Assembly (NCBI GenBank): GCA_030530825.1
Contig: JAUMUF010000001.1
Span: forward strand, 386,757-450,756
Length of the DNA: 64,000 nucleotides
Reading direction: 5' to 3'
DNA from: a bacterium
Lineage (GTDB): Bacteria > Patescibacteriota > Saccharimonadia > Saccharimonadales > Saccharimonadaceae
Shown: positions 30,599 through 38,389 of the stretch, one piece after another
Layout: each line of letters begins with the position of its first letter
Numbering within the stretch: position 1 is the stretch's first letter
Position numbers and translations under genes: made by a program
Notes under the pieces: generated by a model
What the model was told of the DNA's origin: nothing
Seen by the model: the letters and a program-made list of their open reading frames with translations, nothing else
Database searches by the model: none

Positions 30599-32227
30599 CT
30601 AAATCACGCGATTAACTTCTTCTAAAGTCGTCTCGCCACGCAGTGCCATCACCACGCCCTGCTGAAGAAGCGTAAGCATTCCATCCTCGCGCGCTTGAGC
30701 CTCAATCGCTTCAGTTGAGATGATTCCGCGCTCTCCACGAAGAAAGGCCGCGATATTTTCATTAACCACCATTTGTTCCATTACTACTGCGCGCCCTTTG
30801 TAGCCAAAAGGACTTTCTTCACTCACCACAGGCTTCCAAAGAGTAAAATCACCAGAGATATCTTGCGGCAACTTATCTATTGAAACGCCAGCCATCACCT
30901 TTCTAACCCAAGATTTGGTTACTTCATCTGGCTGATAGGCTTGTTTATTATTGTCTAATTTTCGAACAAGTCTCTGCGCAATCAAAAGCCTAATCGCGCT
31001 TGAAAAAATCGGATTGTGGCCAATCATATCAATCATTCGAGAAAACGCGGCAGCAGTAGAGTTTGCGTGAAAACTTGATAGCACCAAGTGACCCGTAATA
31101 GAAGCCTGAATCGCCGTGCGCGCCGTATCCACGTCGCGGATCTCGCCAACCATCACTACATCTGGGTCAAGTCGAAGCACCGATCGCAAGCCATCCGCAA
31201 AAACCGCACCTTTAGTGGTATCAATCGGAATCTGTGAAATCCCGCCGATGCCGTATTCAATCGGGTCTTCAAGCGTGATTATTTTTTTATCCAAAGTATT
31301 GAGCGCGTTCAACATAGAATAAAGCGTCGTCGATTTACCAGATCCAGTTGGCCCAACCATCAGCACCATTCCACGCGGGTGCGAGATAACTTCATCAATT
31401 TCCGCCCTTTGCGCCGGATCGATGCCGAGAAGATCAAGTTGAAGCATGCTTTCGTCAAAGTTGAAAAGTCGAAGCACCGCGTCCATGCCGTACATCGTTG
31501 GGACGGTTTCGACACGCAAATTTAAGAGGTGAGAAGAACCATCTCGAAAAATATCTTTCTGGATATGCCCTGATTGAGACTTACTCGAAGCGATCGAAAC
31601 GCCAGCGCGACTCGACAACTCACCCATAATCACGCGATAACGATCTCGAGAAAGTTCCGCCACAGGGTGAAGCGCGCCATCAACACGCATTCGAATCCGG
31701 ATCGAATGTCGTTGGTTCTCGATATGGATGTCGCTCGCGCCAAGCCTATCCGCCTGATCGATTAGATAATCAAAAATCTTATCGCTCGCCACATTATTAA
31801 GCGTTTGGGAAACAGCCGCCAAAGTAACGCTATCGCCTTCTTTCGCGATCTCGATATCATCATAAATCACCTCTTTTGGCGGGTCGTAGCGCCGCATGAT
31901 TTTCTTCCAGGCAAATTCGGAAATCAAATAAAATTCAATCGTCCCGCCAATATCAGCGTATTTTTTAGTTAATTTAGAGATAATATTGCGTGGTGTCTGA
32001 GAAGTGATCATAACTCGCCAAGGCACATGCGGCTCAACCGACCCAGTCTGAAGCCCCGCCAAAAATCCAGCATACATCTGCTCTTTAGTAAAAAGATCTT
32101 TTTGAAGTTGAAAAGTATCCTCAAAATCTCTCGTATCAAGATAATTCAGCCCCAAAATATCCGCTCGCTTGGCGGTCGCCTGCTCTTCCTGCTCGCGTCG
32201 ACGCTGTTGAACTTCTTGCTCATTCAT
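30599..32227 (-). CDS. pilB: PilB/GspE-type type IV pilus assembly ATPase
   Basis: A 542-residue secretion ATPase. An N-terminal domain (about 1-140) precedes the core with Walker A GPTGSGKSTT, the Asp box ITLEDPIEYG, Walker B LRLDPDVVMVGEIRD and the His box TGHLVLSSFHAN. The zinc-binding cysteines of many PilB proteins are absent. It powers pilus extension; Saccharibacteria use type IV pili for host contact and DNA uptake. I chose the third possible start, the ATG at 32227, because TAAAAT ends 7 nt before it. Confidence 0.92.
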   Translation of the reverse strand: MNEQEVQQRRREQEEQATAKRADILGLNYLDTRDFEDTFQLQKDLFTKEQMYAGFLAGLQTGSVEPHVPWRVMITSQTPRNIISKLTKKYADIGGTIEFYLISEFAWKKIMRRYDPPKEVIYDDIEIAKEGDSVTLAAVSQTLNNVASDKIFDYLIDQADRLGASDIHIENQRHSIRIRMRVDGALHPVAELSRDRYRVIMGELSSRAGVSIASSKSQSGHIQKDIFRDGSSHLLNLRVETVPTMYGMDAVLRLFNFDESMLQLDLLGIDPAQRAEIDEVISHPRGMVLMVGPTGSGKSTTLYSMLNALNTLDKKIITLEDPIEYGIGGISQIPIDTTKGAVFADGLRSVLRLDPDVVMVGEIRDVDTARTAIQASITGHLVLSSFHANSTAAAFSRMIDMIGHNPIFSSAIRLLIAQRLVRKLDNNKQAYQPDEVTKSWVRKVMAGVSIDKLPQDISGDFTLWKPVVSEESPFGYKGRAVVMEQMVVNENIAAFLRGERGIISTEAIEAQAREDGMLTLLQQGVVMALRGETTLEEVNRVI

Positions 32228-32234
32228 CATCACT

Positions 32235-32263
32235 ATTTTACCACAAGCAATTTACTTTTTCAA
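32235..32263 (-). promoter_or_regulatory. Promoter of pilB, leaderless arrangement
   Basis: TTGAAA (32258-32263), 17 bp, TAAAAT (32235-32240), ending 7 nt before the ATG at 32227. The spacing decides among three consecutive start codons. Confidence 0.7.
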
Positions 32264-32324
32264 ATTTTTCTAGCGGGCCAAGAGACTCTTTTTTTCTCCT
32301 TCAAAATCTGTTAAAATATCAATA

Positions 32325-32858
32325 ATGAAGAAAACTTTTCAAAAGCCCGCGCGCGAAATTGTTGTCCTTGCGCACAATATTCGCTCCACGCATAATGTTG
32401 GCGCGATTTTTCGCACCAGCGAGGGTTTTGGCATTTCTAAGATTATTTTTAGCGGATATACGCCCTTTCCTACCTTGCCAAATGAAGATTTTTCCAGGAC
32501 TCAGCGCCTACCATTTATCGCTGAAAAACTAACTAAACAAATCGCCAAAACCGCCCTCGGCGCAGAAGATCTGGCCCCTTTCGAAGTATCGCATGATATT
32601 TTCGAAACGATTTCAGAGTTAAAATTACAAGGATTTACAGTGGTAGCGCTTGAGCAAAATGAGCGCTCAACTCCACTCAAAGATTTTAAGTCAACAGAAA
32701 AAATCGCCCTGCTTTTGGGCGAAGAAGTCCATGGCATCACGCCACAGTTGATACAAAAATGCGATCAAATCCTCGAAATTCCGATGTTCGGCCATAAAGA
32801 AAGCTTCAACGTCTCTGTCGCCGCAGGCATCGCGCTTTATAAAATCGCGTGTGAATAA
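32325..32858 (+). CDS. SpoU/TrmH-type RNA 2-prime-O-methyltransferase
   Basis: A 177-residue SPOUT methyltransferase with the three SpoU motifs: HNVGAIFRT (motif 1), LLLGEEVHGI (motif 2) and IPMFGHKESFNVSVAAGIALY (motif 3, the trefoil knot). It lacks the N-terminal L30e-like domain of rRNA enzymes such as RlmB, so a tRNA substrate (TrmH/TrmL-like) is more likely; the exact nucleotide is open. TAAAAT with extended TGT (32312-32317) ends 7 nt before the ATG: leaderless. Confidence 0.9.
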   Translation: MKKTFQKPAREIVVLAHNIRSTHNVGAIFRTSEGFGISKIIFSGYTPFPTLPNEDFSRTQRLPFIAEKLTKQIAKTALGAEDLAPFEVSHDIFETISELKLQGFTVVALEQNERSTPLKDFKSTEKIALLLGEEVHGITPQLIQKCDQILEIPMFGHKESFNVSVAAGIALYKIACE

Positions 32859-32867
32859 TTCCCCCTA

Positions 32868-32899
32868 AAAATCGAAGCAAGATTTTACGCTTCGATTTT
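32868..32899. terminator. Bidirectional terminator
   Basis: A perfect 11-bp stem AAAATCGAAGC (32868-32878) with GCTTCGATTTT (32889-32899). It serves the convergent methyltransferase and NUDIX genes. Confidence 0.85.
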
Positions 32900-33434
32900 A
32901 TTTGTCGATAAAAATTCAACAATCTTTTCTTGATTCTCCGCCAAATTACTTAATGAATATTTTGTAAAATTCATCTCGCTAGACTTTATCATACGCCCGA
33001 GCTCAGAAAAACTCACAAGTCTGACTTGCTCAACCTCATCTTTAGAAATCGTCAAATCTTCAACTTCAAAATCAACCACAGCCATAAAAATCGCGGTAAA
33101 TCGGCGACGATTTCCAGGATATTCGCCAAAAGTTTTACTCAAAAAAGTTACATTCTCGAGCCTCAAGCCGACCTCTTCTTCCGCCTCACGAATAACTGCT
33201 TCAACATAATTTTCACCAAAGTCAACATGACCCGCAGCACCAGTAATATCCCATTCCCCAGCGTAAGTTTTTTTTACTCAACGATCGCTGCTGGATCAAA
33301 ATTTTACCATCTTTATTGATTAAAAATAAGCCGACCGTTCGGTAAATTTGACCAGTACTCTTATCAAATTTATCCTTATCAACCGAGTCAATGACCTCAT
33401 CTTGCTCATTGACAATTGCTATAATTTCTGGCAT
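32885..33434 (-). pseudogene. NUDIX hydrolase, frame interrupted at an A8 run
   Basis: Two frames together make one NUDIX protein of about 182 residues: the N-terminal part runs MPEIIAIVNEQDEVID to QQRSLSKK, and the other frame continues TYAGEWDITGAAGHVDFGEN with the NUDIX box Glu residues in REAEEEVGL. They meet at a run of eight A on the minus strand (33275-33268); seven would restore one frame. This can be a true mutation, a sequencing indel, or a gene expressed by polymerase slippage on the run. The family resembles IDI/YfcD-like NUDIX enzymes. Its stop region overlaps the shared terminator. Confidence 0.75.
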
Positions 33435-33437
33435 AAA

Positions 33438-34745
33438 TTAAACTTCGTCCTCTTCAAACTGAGAAAAACTCTCGAAAAACGCTCGTTTTTCTTCGAGCCA
33501 TTTTTTATCTTGGCGCACAAGAAATCGCGCGTCTTCTTGATTGTGAAGTAAAACCTTGGTGGCTTCTTCGAGAAAAATCCCACCCTGCGAGCCTTTTAGA
33601 AGTACCGCCGATCCCTTTTCAAGGACTTTATGTGCAAAAGTCGCCGCTTCAATCGCCGTGCGGAAACTTCTAACCTGACAACCGTTGGCCCGAGCCGCCG
33701 GTGCCAAAAACTTCTCCGCTTCATCTCCAACAGTCAAAACCCAAGAAAGCATCGCACCGTTACACAGAGCGCCGAGTTTTTGATGCTCCTGCGCACTGGA
33801 AACGCCGAGTTCATTCATGCTGCCTAAAATCGCAATCCTGGATGGAACATTTAGACTGTAAAGTGCTCGAAGCGCCGCTTCAGCAGCCGCTGGACTAGAA
33901 TTATATGTGTCATCTATCAACAGAGAATTTTCCACCCCGCGCAAGAAATTCATCCGACCAGGAACAGGTTGAATTTTACCAAGTCCCGATACGATCTCAT
34001 CCGGAGAAAGCCCCATCTTTACCGCCACAGCCACAGCAGAAGTCACCGGCAAAAGCGAATGATCGCCAAAGACCTTAACCTTGGCTGGAAATTGCCCAAA
34101 TTCTGGCGAGTTTACCTTTCCGACATAGCCATCAACCAGATTAAAATCATCAATTTCGAAGTTGTACTCCGCTGACACCAACGCACCATAAGTGCTAAAA
34201 TTGGAATTCGTCAAATATTTAGAAAATTCCGCCGCCACGCTATCACGATTTATTAGAGCAATTTTAGAAAAATTAGCAGCAAAAAGTTCTTCCTGTGCCA
34301 CCGCATCCAGCGACCCAAAAAACTCCATATGCTCAGGGCTTACCGCAGTAATCACAGCCAAATCAGGACTCAAATATTGCCCAAACTTCTCAATGTCTCC
34401 AGGTCTATCCGTACCAAGTTCTTGTATAATAATTTCTGGCTCAGTCGCGCTTTGCGCCCTGATTCTTTGTCTCGCCGCCTTAAAAACTTTGTGCCACTGC
34501 CAAAAATTCCTTGGATTTCCCGGAAAATCAATCCCCAAAATCGCCAAAGGGGCACTCAGATGCGTATTGTGATTGCCCTCGTGAAGTCGCACGCGATATT
34601 TTTCACTCAAAAGCGTAGCAATAGCCAACTTAGAGCTTGTCTTACCAACAGATCCAGCCACCACAATCAACTTAATGTCAGGGTGCTTGATGAGGTATTT
34701 TTTAACATATTTTTCGAGTCTTTTTGTGATTCTTTGCTTAAACAT
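33438..34745 (-). CDS. murF: MurF-type Mur ligase lacking the N-terminal domain
   Basis: A 435-residue Mur ligase. The ATP loop VVAGSVGKTSSK is at about residue 32, against about residue 110 in typical MurF, so the UDP-substrate-binding N-terminal domain is nearly absent. The central domain (EGNHNTH, VITAVSPEHMEFFGS) and C-terminal domain (IDDTYNSSPAA, ILGSMNELG) match MurF. It should add the D-Ala-D-Ala dipeptide during wall synthesis, or a related ligation. TATAAT (34756-34761) ends 10 nt before the ATG at 34745, giving a leader of about 3 nt. Confidence 0.85.
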   Translation of the reverse strand: MFKQRITKRLEKYVKKYLIKHPDIKLIVVAGSVGKTSSKLAIATLLSEKYRVRLHEGNHNTHLSAPLAILGIDFPGNPRNFWQWHKVFKAARQRIRAQSATEPEIIIQELGTDRPGDIEKFGQYLSPDLAVITAVSPEHMEFFGSLDAVAQEELFAANFSKIALINRDSVAAEFSKYLTNSNFSTYGALVSAEYNFEIDDFNLVDGYVGKVNSPEFGQFPAKVKVFGDHSLLPVTSAVAVAVKMGLSPDEIVSGLGKIQPVPGRMNFLRGVENSLLIDDTYNSSPAAAEAALRALYSLNVPSRIAILGSMNELGVSSAQEHQKLGALCNGAMLSWVLTVGDEAEKFLAPAARANGCQVRSFRTAIEAATFAHKVLEKGSAVLLKGSQGGIFLEEATKVLLHNQEDARFLVRQDKKWLEEKRAFFESFSQFEEDEV

Positions 34746-34824
34746 AATCTCCGATATTATAGCACAAAACGCTTGCGTTTCAAAATATAAAGAGATTTTA
34801 ATTTCGAAATTCAAAATCTGTCAC

Positions 34825-34887
34825 AAAAAAAAAAAAAAAAAAAAAAAATGAAAATCTCACGACCTAACAACAAACCGCGAGATTTTC
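34825..34887 (-). terminator. Terminator with a 24-nt T tract
   Basis: On the minus strand 34887-34876 pairs with 34861-34850 over 12 bp with one G-U pair, followed by A and a run of 24 T (34848-34825). Confidence 0.85.
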
Positions 34888-35008
34888 TTTTTGCTGATGT
34901 GCGCCCACCCAGGGGCGTTTGTTTTTATTTTTTTAATTTTGTTTTGTATAAGTGCTATTTAGGAGATGAAAATATAACAATCGCCCTTGATTAGCACATC
35001 AACTTATA
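34849..35008 (-). ncRNA. Candidate small RNA gene of about 160 nt
   Basis: It has a consensus promoter (35015-35043), no reading frame and a strong terminator with T24. TGATGTGC (35001-34994) pairs with GCACATCA (34902-34895), and AGGGCG pairs with CGCCCCT (34987-34982 with 34917-34911) inside it. The middle is A-rich and unpaired and contains CATCTCCT, the complement of Shine-Dalgarno sequences. murF downstream has its own promoter after the T tract, so this is not its leader. I could not match it to 6S, SRP, tmRNA or RNase P RNA. Confidence 0.7.
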
Positions 35009-35014
35009 TTTAAG

Positions 35015-35043
35015 AGTATAGCATAAGCATTTCACAGTGTCAA
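35015..35043 (-). promoter_or_regulatory. Consensus promoter of the small RNA gene
   Basis: TTGACA (35038-35043), 17 bp, TATACT (35015-35020) with extended TGC. One of the closest consensus matches in the window. Confidence 0.8.
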
Positions 35044-35076
35044 CACTTTTTCTGAAAAAAGTTCAAAAATCTAATT

Positions 35077-35895
35077 TTAATCCATAAATGGACGATAATT
35101 TATGATTTGCGAGGATAATTCATCCGTCAAAAATGCCTTATCCCCGCCGATTTCTTCCCAGTTTTGAAATTCTGAAGGAATTTTGCCACCGCCCAAATCA
35201 AGAAACCTTCGCCAAGAGAAGTTTTCTCTAATATCACGCGAATCGAGCGGATTCACTCGAGAAAATTCCACCGCGCCACAATTAGGAATGTCGTATTTTT
35301 TATTTTCCCAAATCTTATCCCAATCTTCAGGCAATAATTTTTCAATATCGTAGCAAGCCGTCTGGATTAACTGTTTATGCGCAACAATCAAGACATTTTG
35401 ACGAGAATTTTCACGCCATAATTTAGACTGAAAGGCTTTGAACCGATTGTAAACATCAAAAAGACTCTCACCGCCATCGTATCTGATATACCACGGATCG
35501 TCATTGGCAAGTTTAGCGGTCAGCGGAAAATGCGACCTCTGCTCCGCACGAGAAACAGCGCCATAGATACCCCAAATTCTCTCAGACAGTCTATCGTCAA
35601 TCCGCCACTTAACTTGTTTTTGACCAGAAATCAAAACAGCAGTTTCACGCGTCCTAATGAATGGAGAAACATAATGCGCATCAAAAAATTCCAAATCGCC
35701 ATAAATCTCTCGCAACTTCTTGCCAGCAATTCGAGCCTGCTCTCGACCTTTAGGACTTAGGCGCTGCTTCCAATCTGCGCGCGTGGAGAGAGCGTCTTCA
35801 ATCGGCGATACTTCACCCCGCTTTTGTGCATTCTGCACTGTGTTGGCCTCACTCTCGCCATGACGCACCAAAACAAGCCTCAACGGATTAGCCAC
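35077..35895 (-). CDS. Histidine phosphatase (phosphoglycerate mutase-like)
   Basis: A 272-residue protein of the histidine phosphatase superfamily: LVLVRHGESEAN at the N-terminus (phosphohistidine), SPFIRTRETA, DDRLSERIWG and a later VLIVAHKQLIQ with the second catalytic His. It is larger than cofactor-dependent mutases and could act on phosphoglycerate, a sugar phosphate or a nucleotide. The start is the GTG at 35895 after AAGGAGATACGC; the longer frame crosses the promoter. A 13-codon upstream frame overlaps the start. Confidence 0.85.
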   Translation of the reverse strand: MANPLRLVLVRHGESEANTVQNAQKRGEVSPIEDALSTRADWKQRLSPKGREQARIAGKKLREIYGDLEFFDAHYVSPFIRTRETAVLISGQKQVKWRIDDRLSERIWGIYGAVSRAEQRSHFPLTAKLANDDPWYIRYDGGESLFDVYNRFKAFQSKLWRENSRQNVLIVAHKQLIQTACYDIEKLLPEDWDKIWENKKYDIPNCGAVEFSRVNPLDSRDIRENFSWRRFLDLGGGKIPSEFQNWEEIGGDKAFLTDELSSQIINYRPFMD

Positions 35896-35929
35896 GCGTA
35901 TCTCCTTGGTTTTGCCCACCTGTAAACAT
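35888..35929 (-). promoter_or_regulatory. Possible leaderless upstream peptide before the phosphatase gene
   Basis: ATG at 35929, 6 nt after TATAAT, opens the frame MFTGGQNQGDTRG and stops with TAA at 35888-35890, just beyond the GTG start of the main gene (35895). It contains that gene's ribosome site, so its translation could control or couple the main start. Confidence 0.45.
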
Positions 35930-35935
35930 AACCGC

Positions 35936-35964
35936 ATTATATCATAATCCTGCCATATTTTCAA
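35936..35964 (-). promoter_or_regulatory. Promoter of the phosphatase gene
   Basis: TTGAAA (35959-35964), 17 bp, TATAAT (35936-35941). Back to back with the plus-strand hydrolase promoter; the two -35 boxes are 4 nt apart. Confidence 0.75.
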
Positions 35965-35968
35965 CAAC

Positions 35969-35996
35969 TTGATTTTTTATCCAAAGAGTGTAAAAT
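35969..35996 (+). promoter_or_regulatory. Promoter of the hydrolase gene, leaderless arrangement
   Basis: TTGATT (35969-35974), 16 bp, TAAAAT (35991-35996), ending 6 nt before the ATG at 36003. Confidence 0.65.
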
Positions 35997-36002
35997 AGTT
36001 TT

Positions 36003-36821
36003 ATGAATGAATTTTCCACTTCCTTAAAGCACGGATTTTTGACAGATAAGAATGGATTGAAGACTTCTTTTTATATTTCCAAAAAAGACAATAAGCCGCT
36101 CGCCGTTTTGATACACGGTTTTGGCGGAAATGCTTACGGAATGAGTTTTTTGGGGCGAGAATTGGCGCGAGATTTCAGGATTCTGCTTCTCGAAATGCCC
36201 AATCACGGTAAAAGCGATTTTCTATCAATAAAAAAAGCGGAAGATTTAAGAAACTGGAACAGAGAAATAATGGAGAAGATAGAGCAACGATTTGGGGCAA
36301 TCTCTCTGATCGTGTGCCATTCAATGGGATGCTTTTCTCCTTCAAAAGACTTTTCCGAAAGAATCCCAACCGCACTCATCAATCCAGTTTTTCAGACCCC
36401 ATCAAAGGCAATTCTGGGCGTGAAAATAAATTCTATATCAGCAATCGGGGCCTTAACCAATCTACCGATATTTTCACCAATTAAAGCGCTATTCTTGATT
36501 AAAATTTGGCGCGCTCAATCTGTTAAAAATGTGTTCGAAAACATGATTTTTAGTTTTGCTTCACCATTAAAATTTGCCCGACAAGCCAAAATGGCTCAGA
36601 TTCCGCTGAGCGAGCCGTTCTTTTCTGGCGAATATTCTGCCGTCTCAATGATTTTCCACGGGAGCCGCGACAAATTAACATTGCCTCTCTCCAAGCAGAA
36701 TAAAGCAAAATACTTCCCGCAAACCAAAATTATCAGCCTCGACACAGGACATTTAGCCCCAATAGAGATACCAGAAATTATCGCACGAGAAATCCGAGAC
36801 AATCTCAAAACTCATCAATAG
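36003..36821 (+). CDS. Alpha/beta hydrolase
   Basis: A 272-residue alpha/beta hydrolase: oxyanion loop LIHGFGGN near residue 37, nucleophile elbow CHSMGC, the late acid in FHGSRDKLT and the catalytic His in DTGHLAP. The first elbow residue is Cys instead of Gly. It has no signal peptide. Esterase, lipase or peptidase substrates cannot be told apart. Its promoter is divergent from the histidine phosphatase gene. Confidence 0.85.
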   Translation: MNEFSTSLKHGFLTDKNGLKTSFYISKKDNKPLAVLIHGFGGNAYGMSFLGRELARDFRILLLEMPNHGKSDFLSIKKAEDLRNWNREIMEKIEQRFGAISLIVCHSMGCFSPSKDFSERIPTALINPVFQTPSKAILGVKINSISAIGALTNLPIFSPIKALFLIKIWRAQSVKNVFENMIFSFASPLKFARQAKMAQIPLSEPFFSGEYSAVSMIFHGSRDKLTLPLSKQNKAKYFPQTKIISLDTGHLAPIEIPEIIAREIRDNLKTHQ

Positions 36822-36829
36822 AATCAATT

Positions 36830-36868
36830 AAAATCGCCCTTGTCTTATATTTGACAAAAGGCGATTTT
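36830..36868. terminator. Bidirectional terminator
   Basis: AAAATCGCC (36830-36838) pairs with GGCGATTTT (36860-36868), with TTGTC/GACAA inside; T-rich on both sides. Shared by the convergent hydrolase and gltX genes. Confidence 0.85.
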
Positions 36869-36871
36869 ATT

Positions 36872-38338
36872 TTATAAATTTTTCTCTATTTCTTGAAGAG
36901 AATTTTCGAGACGCTTGATACTCTCATCTCGGCCAATAACCGCCAAAGTATCATTAAGCGCTGGCGAGAATGGCGCCCAAGTCAAACAAATCCGCACAAT
37001 CTGGAATAAAATCCCTGGCTTTTGACTCAATTCTTCAAGCAGATGATTGAGGGATTTTTGGAGATTTTCTGCCGTCCAATCATCGGCTGAAATCGCTTGG
37101 AAATTTTCAATAACAGATGACAGAATATCCACAATCTGCGATTTTTCAATTTTTTTAAGTTGCTTATTACCTGAGATCATCTCAAGATTTGGCTTCTGCT
37201 CGGTGAAAAAATACTCACTCGCAGCCGGCAAGTCACGAAGAGTTTTAAGCCTGTCAAACACAAGACTGAGAACTTTCTTCCTGAAATCTTCTGTCGACTT
37301 CATGGCTTCTTGACCCCAAAATTCTCTAACTCGCTCAAACAAATCATCCAATGAGATCTTTCGAATCCACTGCCCATTAAGCCATAAAAGTCGCTGTTCG
37401 TCAAATCTTGCTCCAGATTTCTGCACACGATCGAGCGAGAATTTTTCTACCAAGTCGTCAAGCGAGAAAATCTCCTCTTCAGTTCCATCATTCCAACCAA
37501 GTTGCGCCAAGAAATTAAGCATTGCTTCGGGCAAGATTCCTTCATCACGATACTCACTCACACTTTTAGCTCCGTCTCTTTTGCCAAGTTTTTTGTTGCC
37601 TGCAGGCGCAAGAATATGCGGAACATGCGCAAGAACCGGTGGAGTGATCTCAAGCGCTTCATAAAGAGAGAGATACTTAGGCGTAGATGCAACATACTCC
37701 GACCCGCGGATAACGTGCGTAACCCTCATCTCGAAGTCATCAATAATATGAGCGAAGTTATAAGTTGGCAGACCATCCGCCTTAATCAAGATAAAGTCAT
37801 CCAAAGCCTCCGGACCAGCAGAAAGTTCGCCCATAACGGCGTCACGCCAAGTGTAGCGCTTAATTTCTGGCGTTTTAAACCTAAGAGGCATTCCGAGTTG
37901 CCACTGAGGTGGATTTTCTGGGCGATGATCACGAAACAGAAAGGCGCGCTTATCCGCCTTAGCCTGATTGCGAAATTCTTCAACTTCCTCTGGAGAATAT
38001 GGATCAGCGTAGGCCAAACCTTTTTCTATCAATTTTTGAGCCCATTTAAGATAAATTTCACGACGCTCAGTCTGATGATAAGGACCAAATTCTCCGTTCT
38101 CAAGAGAATTTTCACCCAAAATCGGACCCTCATCCCAGTCAAGCCTGAGCCATTTTAGAGTTTCTAGAACCAAATCCTCGGCGCCTTCAACAAATCTCGC
38201 TTGATCTGTGTCTTCAATTCTAAGGATAAAATCACCACCAGTCTGCTTGGCGATAAGATATGGGTAAAGTGCGCTCCTAACATTCCCAACATGGATGTAG
38301 CCCGTTGGGCTTGGCGCAAATCGAGTTCTTGCTTTCAT
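36872..38338 (-). CDS. gltX: Glutamyl-tRNA synthetase
   Basis: A 488-residue class I synthetase: FAPSPTGYIHVGNVRSAL (HIGH motif) at the start, the KMSKS-equivalent KKLGKRDGAKSV, and a helical anticodon-binding domain at the end. Length matches bacterial GluRS. Genomes of this kind often let GluRS charge tRNA-Gln as well. TAAAAT with TGC ends 6 nt before the ATG; no Shine-Dalgarno sequence. Confidence 0.97.
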   Translation of the reverse strand: MKARTRFAPSPTGYIHVGNVRSALYPYLIAKQTGGDFILRIEDTDQARFVEGAEDLVLETLKWLRLDWDEGPILGENSLENGEFGPYHQTERREIYLKWAQKLIEKGLAYADPYSPEEVEEFRNQAKADKRAFLFRDHRPENPPQWQLGMPLRFKTPEIKRYTWRDAVMGELSAGPEALDDFILIKADGLPTYNFAHIIDDFEMRVTHVIRGSEYVASTPKYLSLYEALEITPPVLAHVPHILAPAGNKKLGKRDGAKSVSEYRDEGILPEAMLNFLAQLGWNDGTEEEIFSLDDLVEKFSLDRVQKSGARFDEQRLLWLNGQWIRKISLDDLFERVREFWGQEAMKSTEDFRKKVLSLVFDRLKTLRDLPAASEYFFTEQKPNLEMISGNKQLKKIEKSQIVDILSSVIENFQAISADDWTAENLQKSLNHLLEELSQKPGILFQIVRICLTWAPFSPALNDTLAVIGRDESIKRLENSLQEIEKNL

Positions 38339-38344
38339 TTCTTA

Positions 38345-38373
38345 ATTTTAGCAAATTTCGAAGAAAATTTCAA
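38345..38373 (-). promoter_or_regulatory. Promoter of gltX, leaderless arrangement
   Basis: TTGAAA (38368-38373), 17 bp, TAAAAT (38345-38350) with extended TGC, ending 6 nt before the ATG at 38338. Confidence 0.75.
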
Positions 38374-38389
38374 TCTTGGGACAAAGGTT

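Noticed and set aside
34825-35008. 6S, SRP, tmRNA or RNase P RNA
   Set aside because: None of their conserved cores (for example the GGAA-GNAGCA region of SRP or a tRNA-like end with CCA) is visible.
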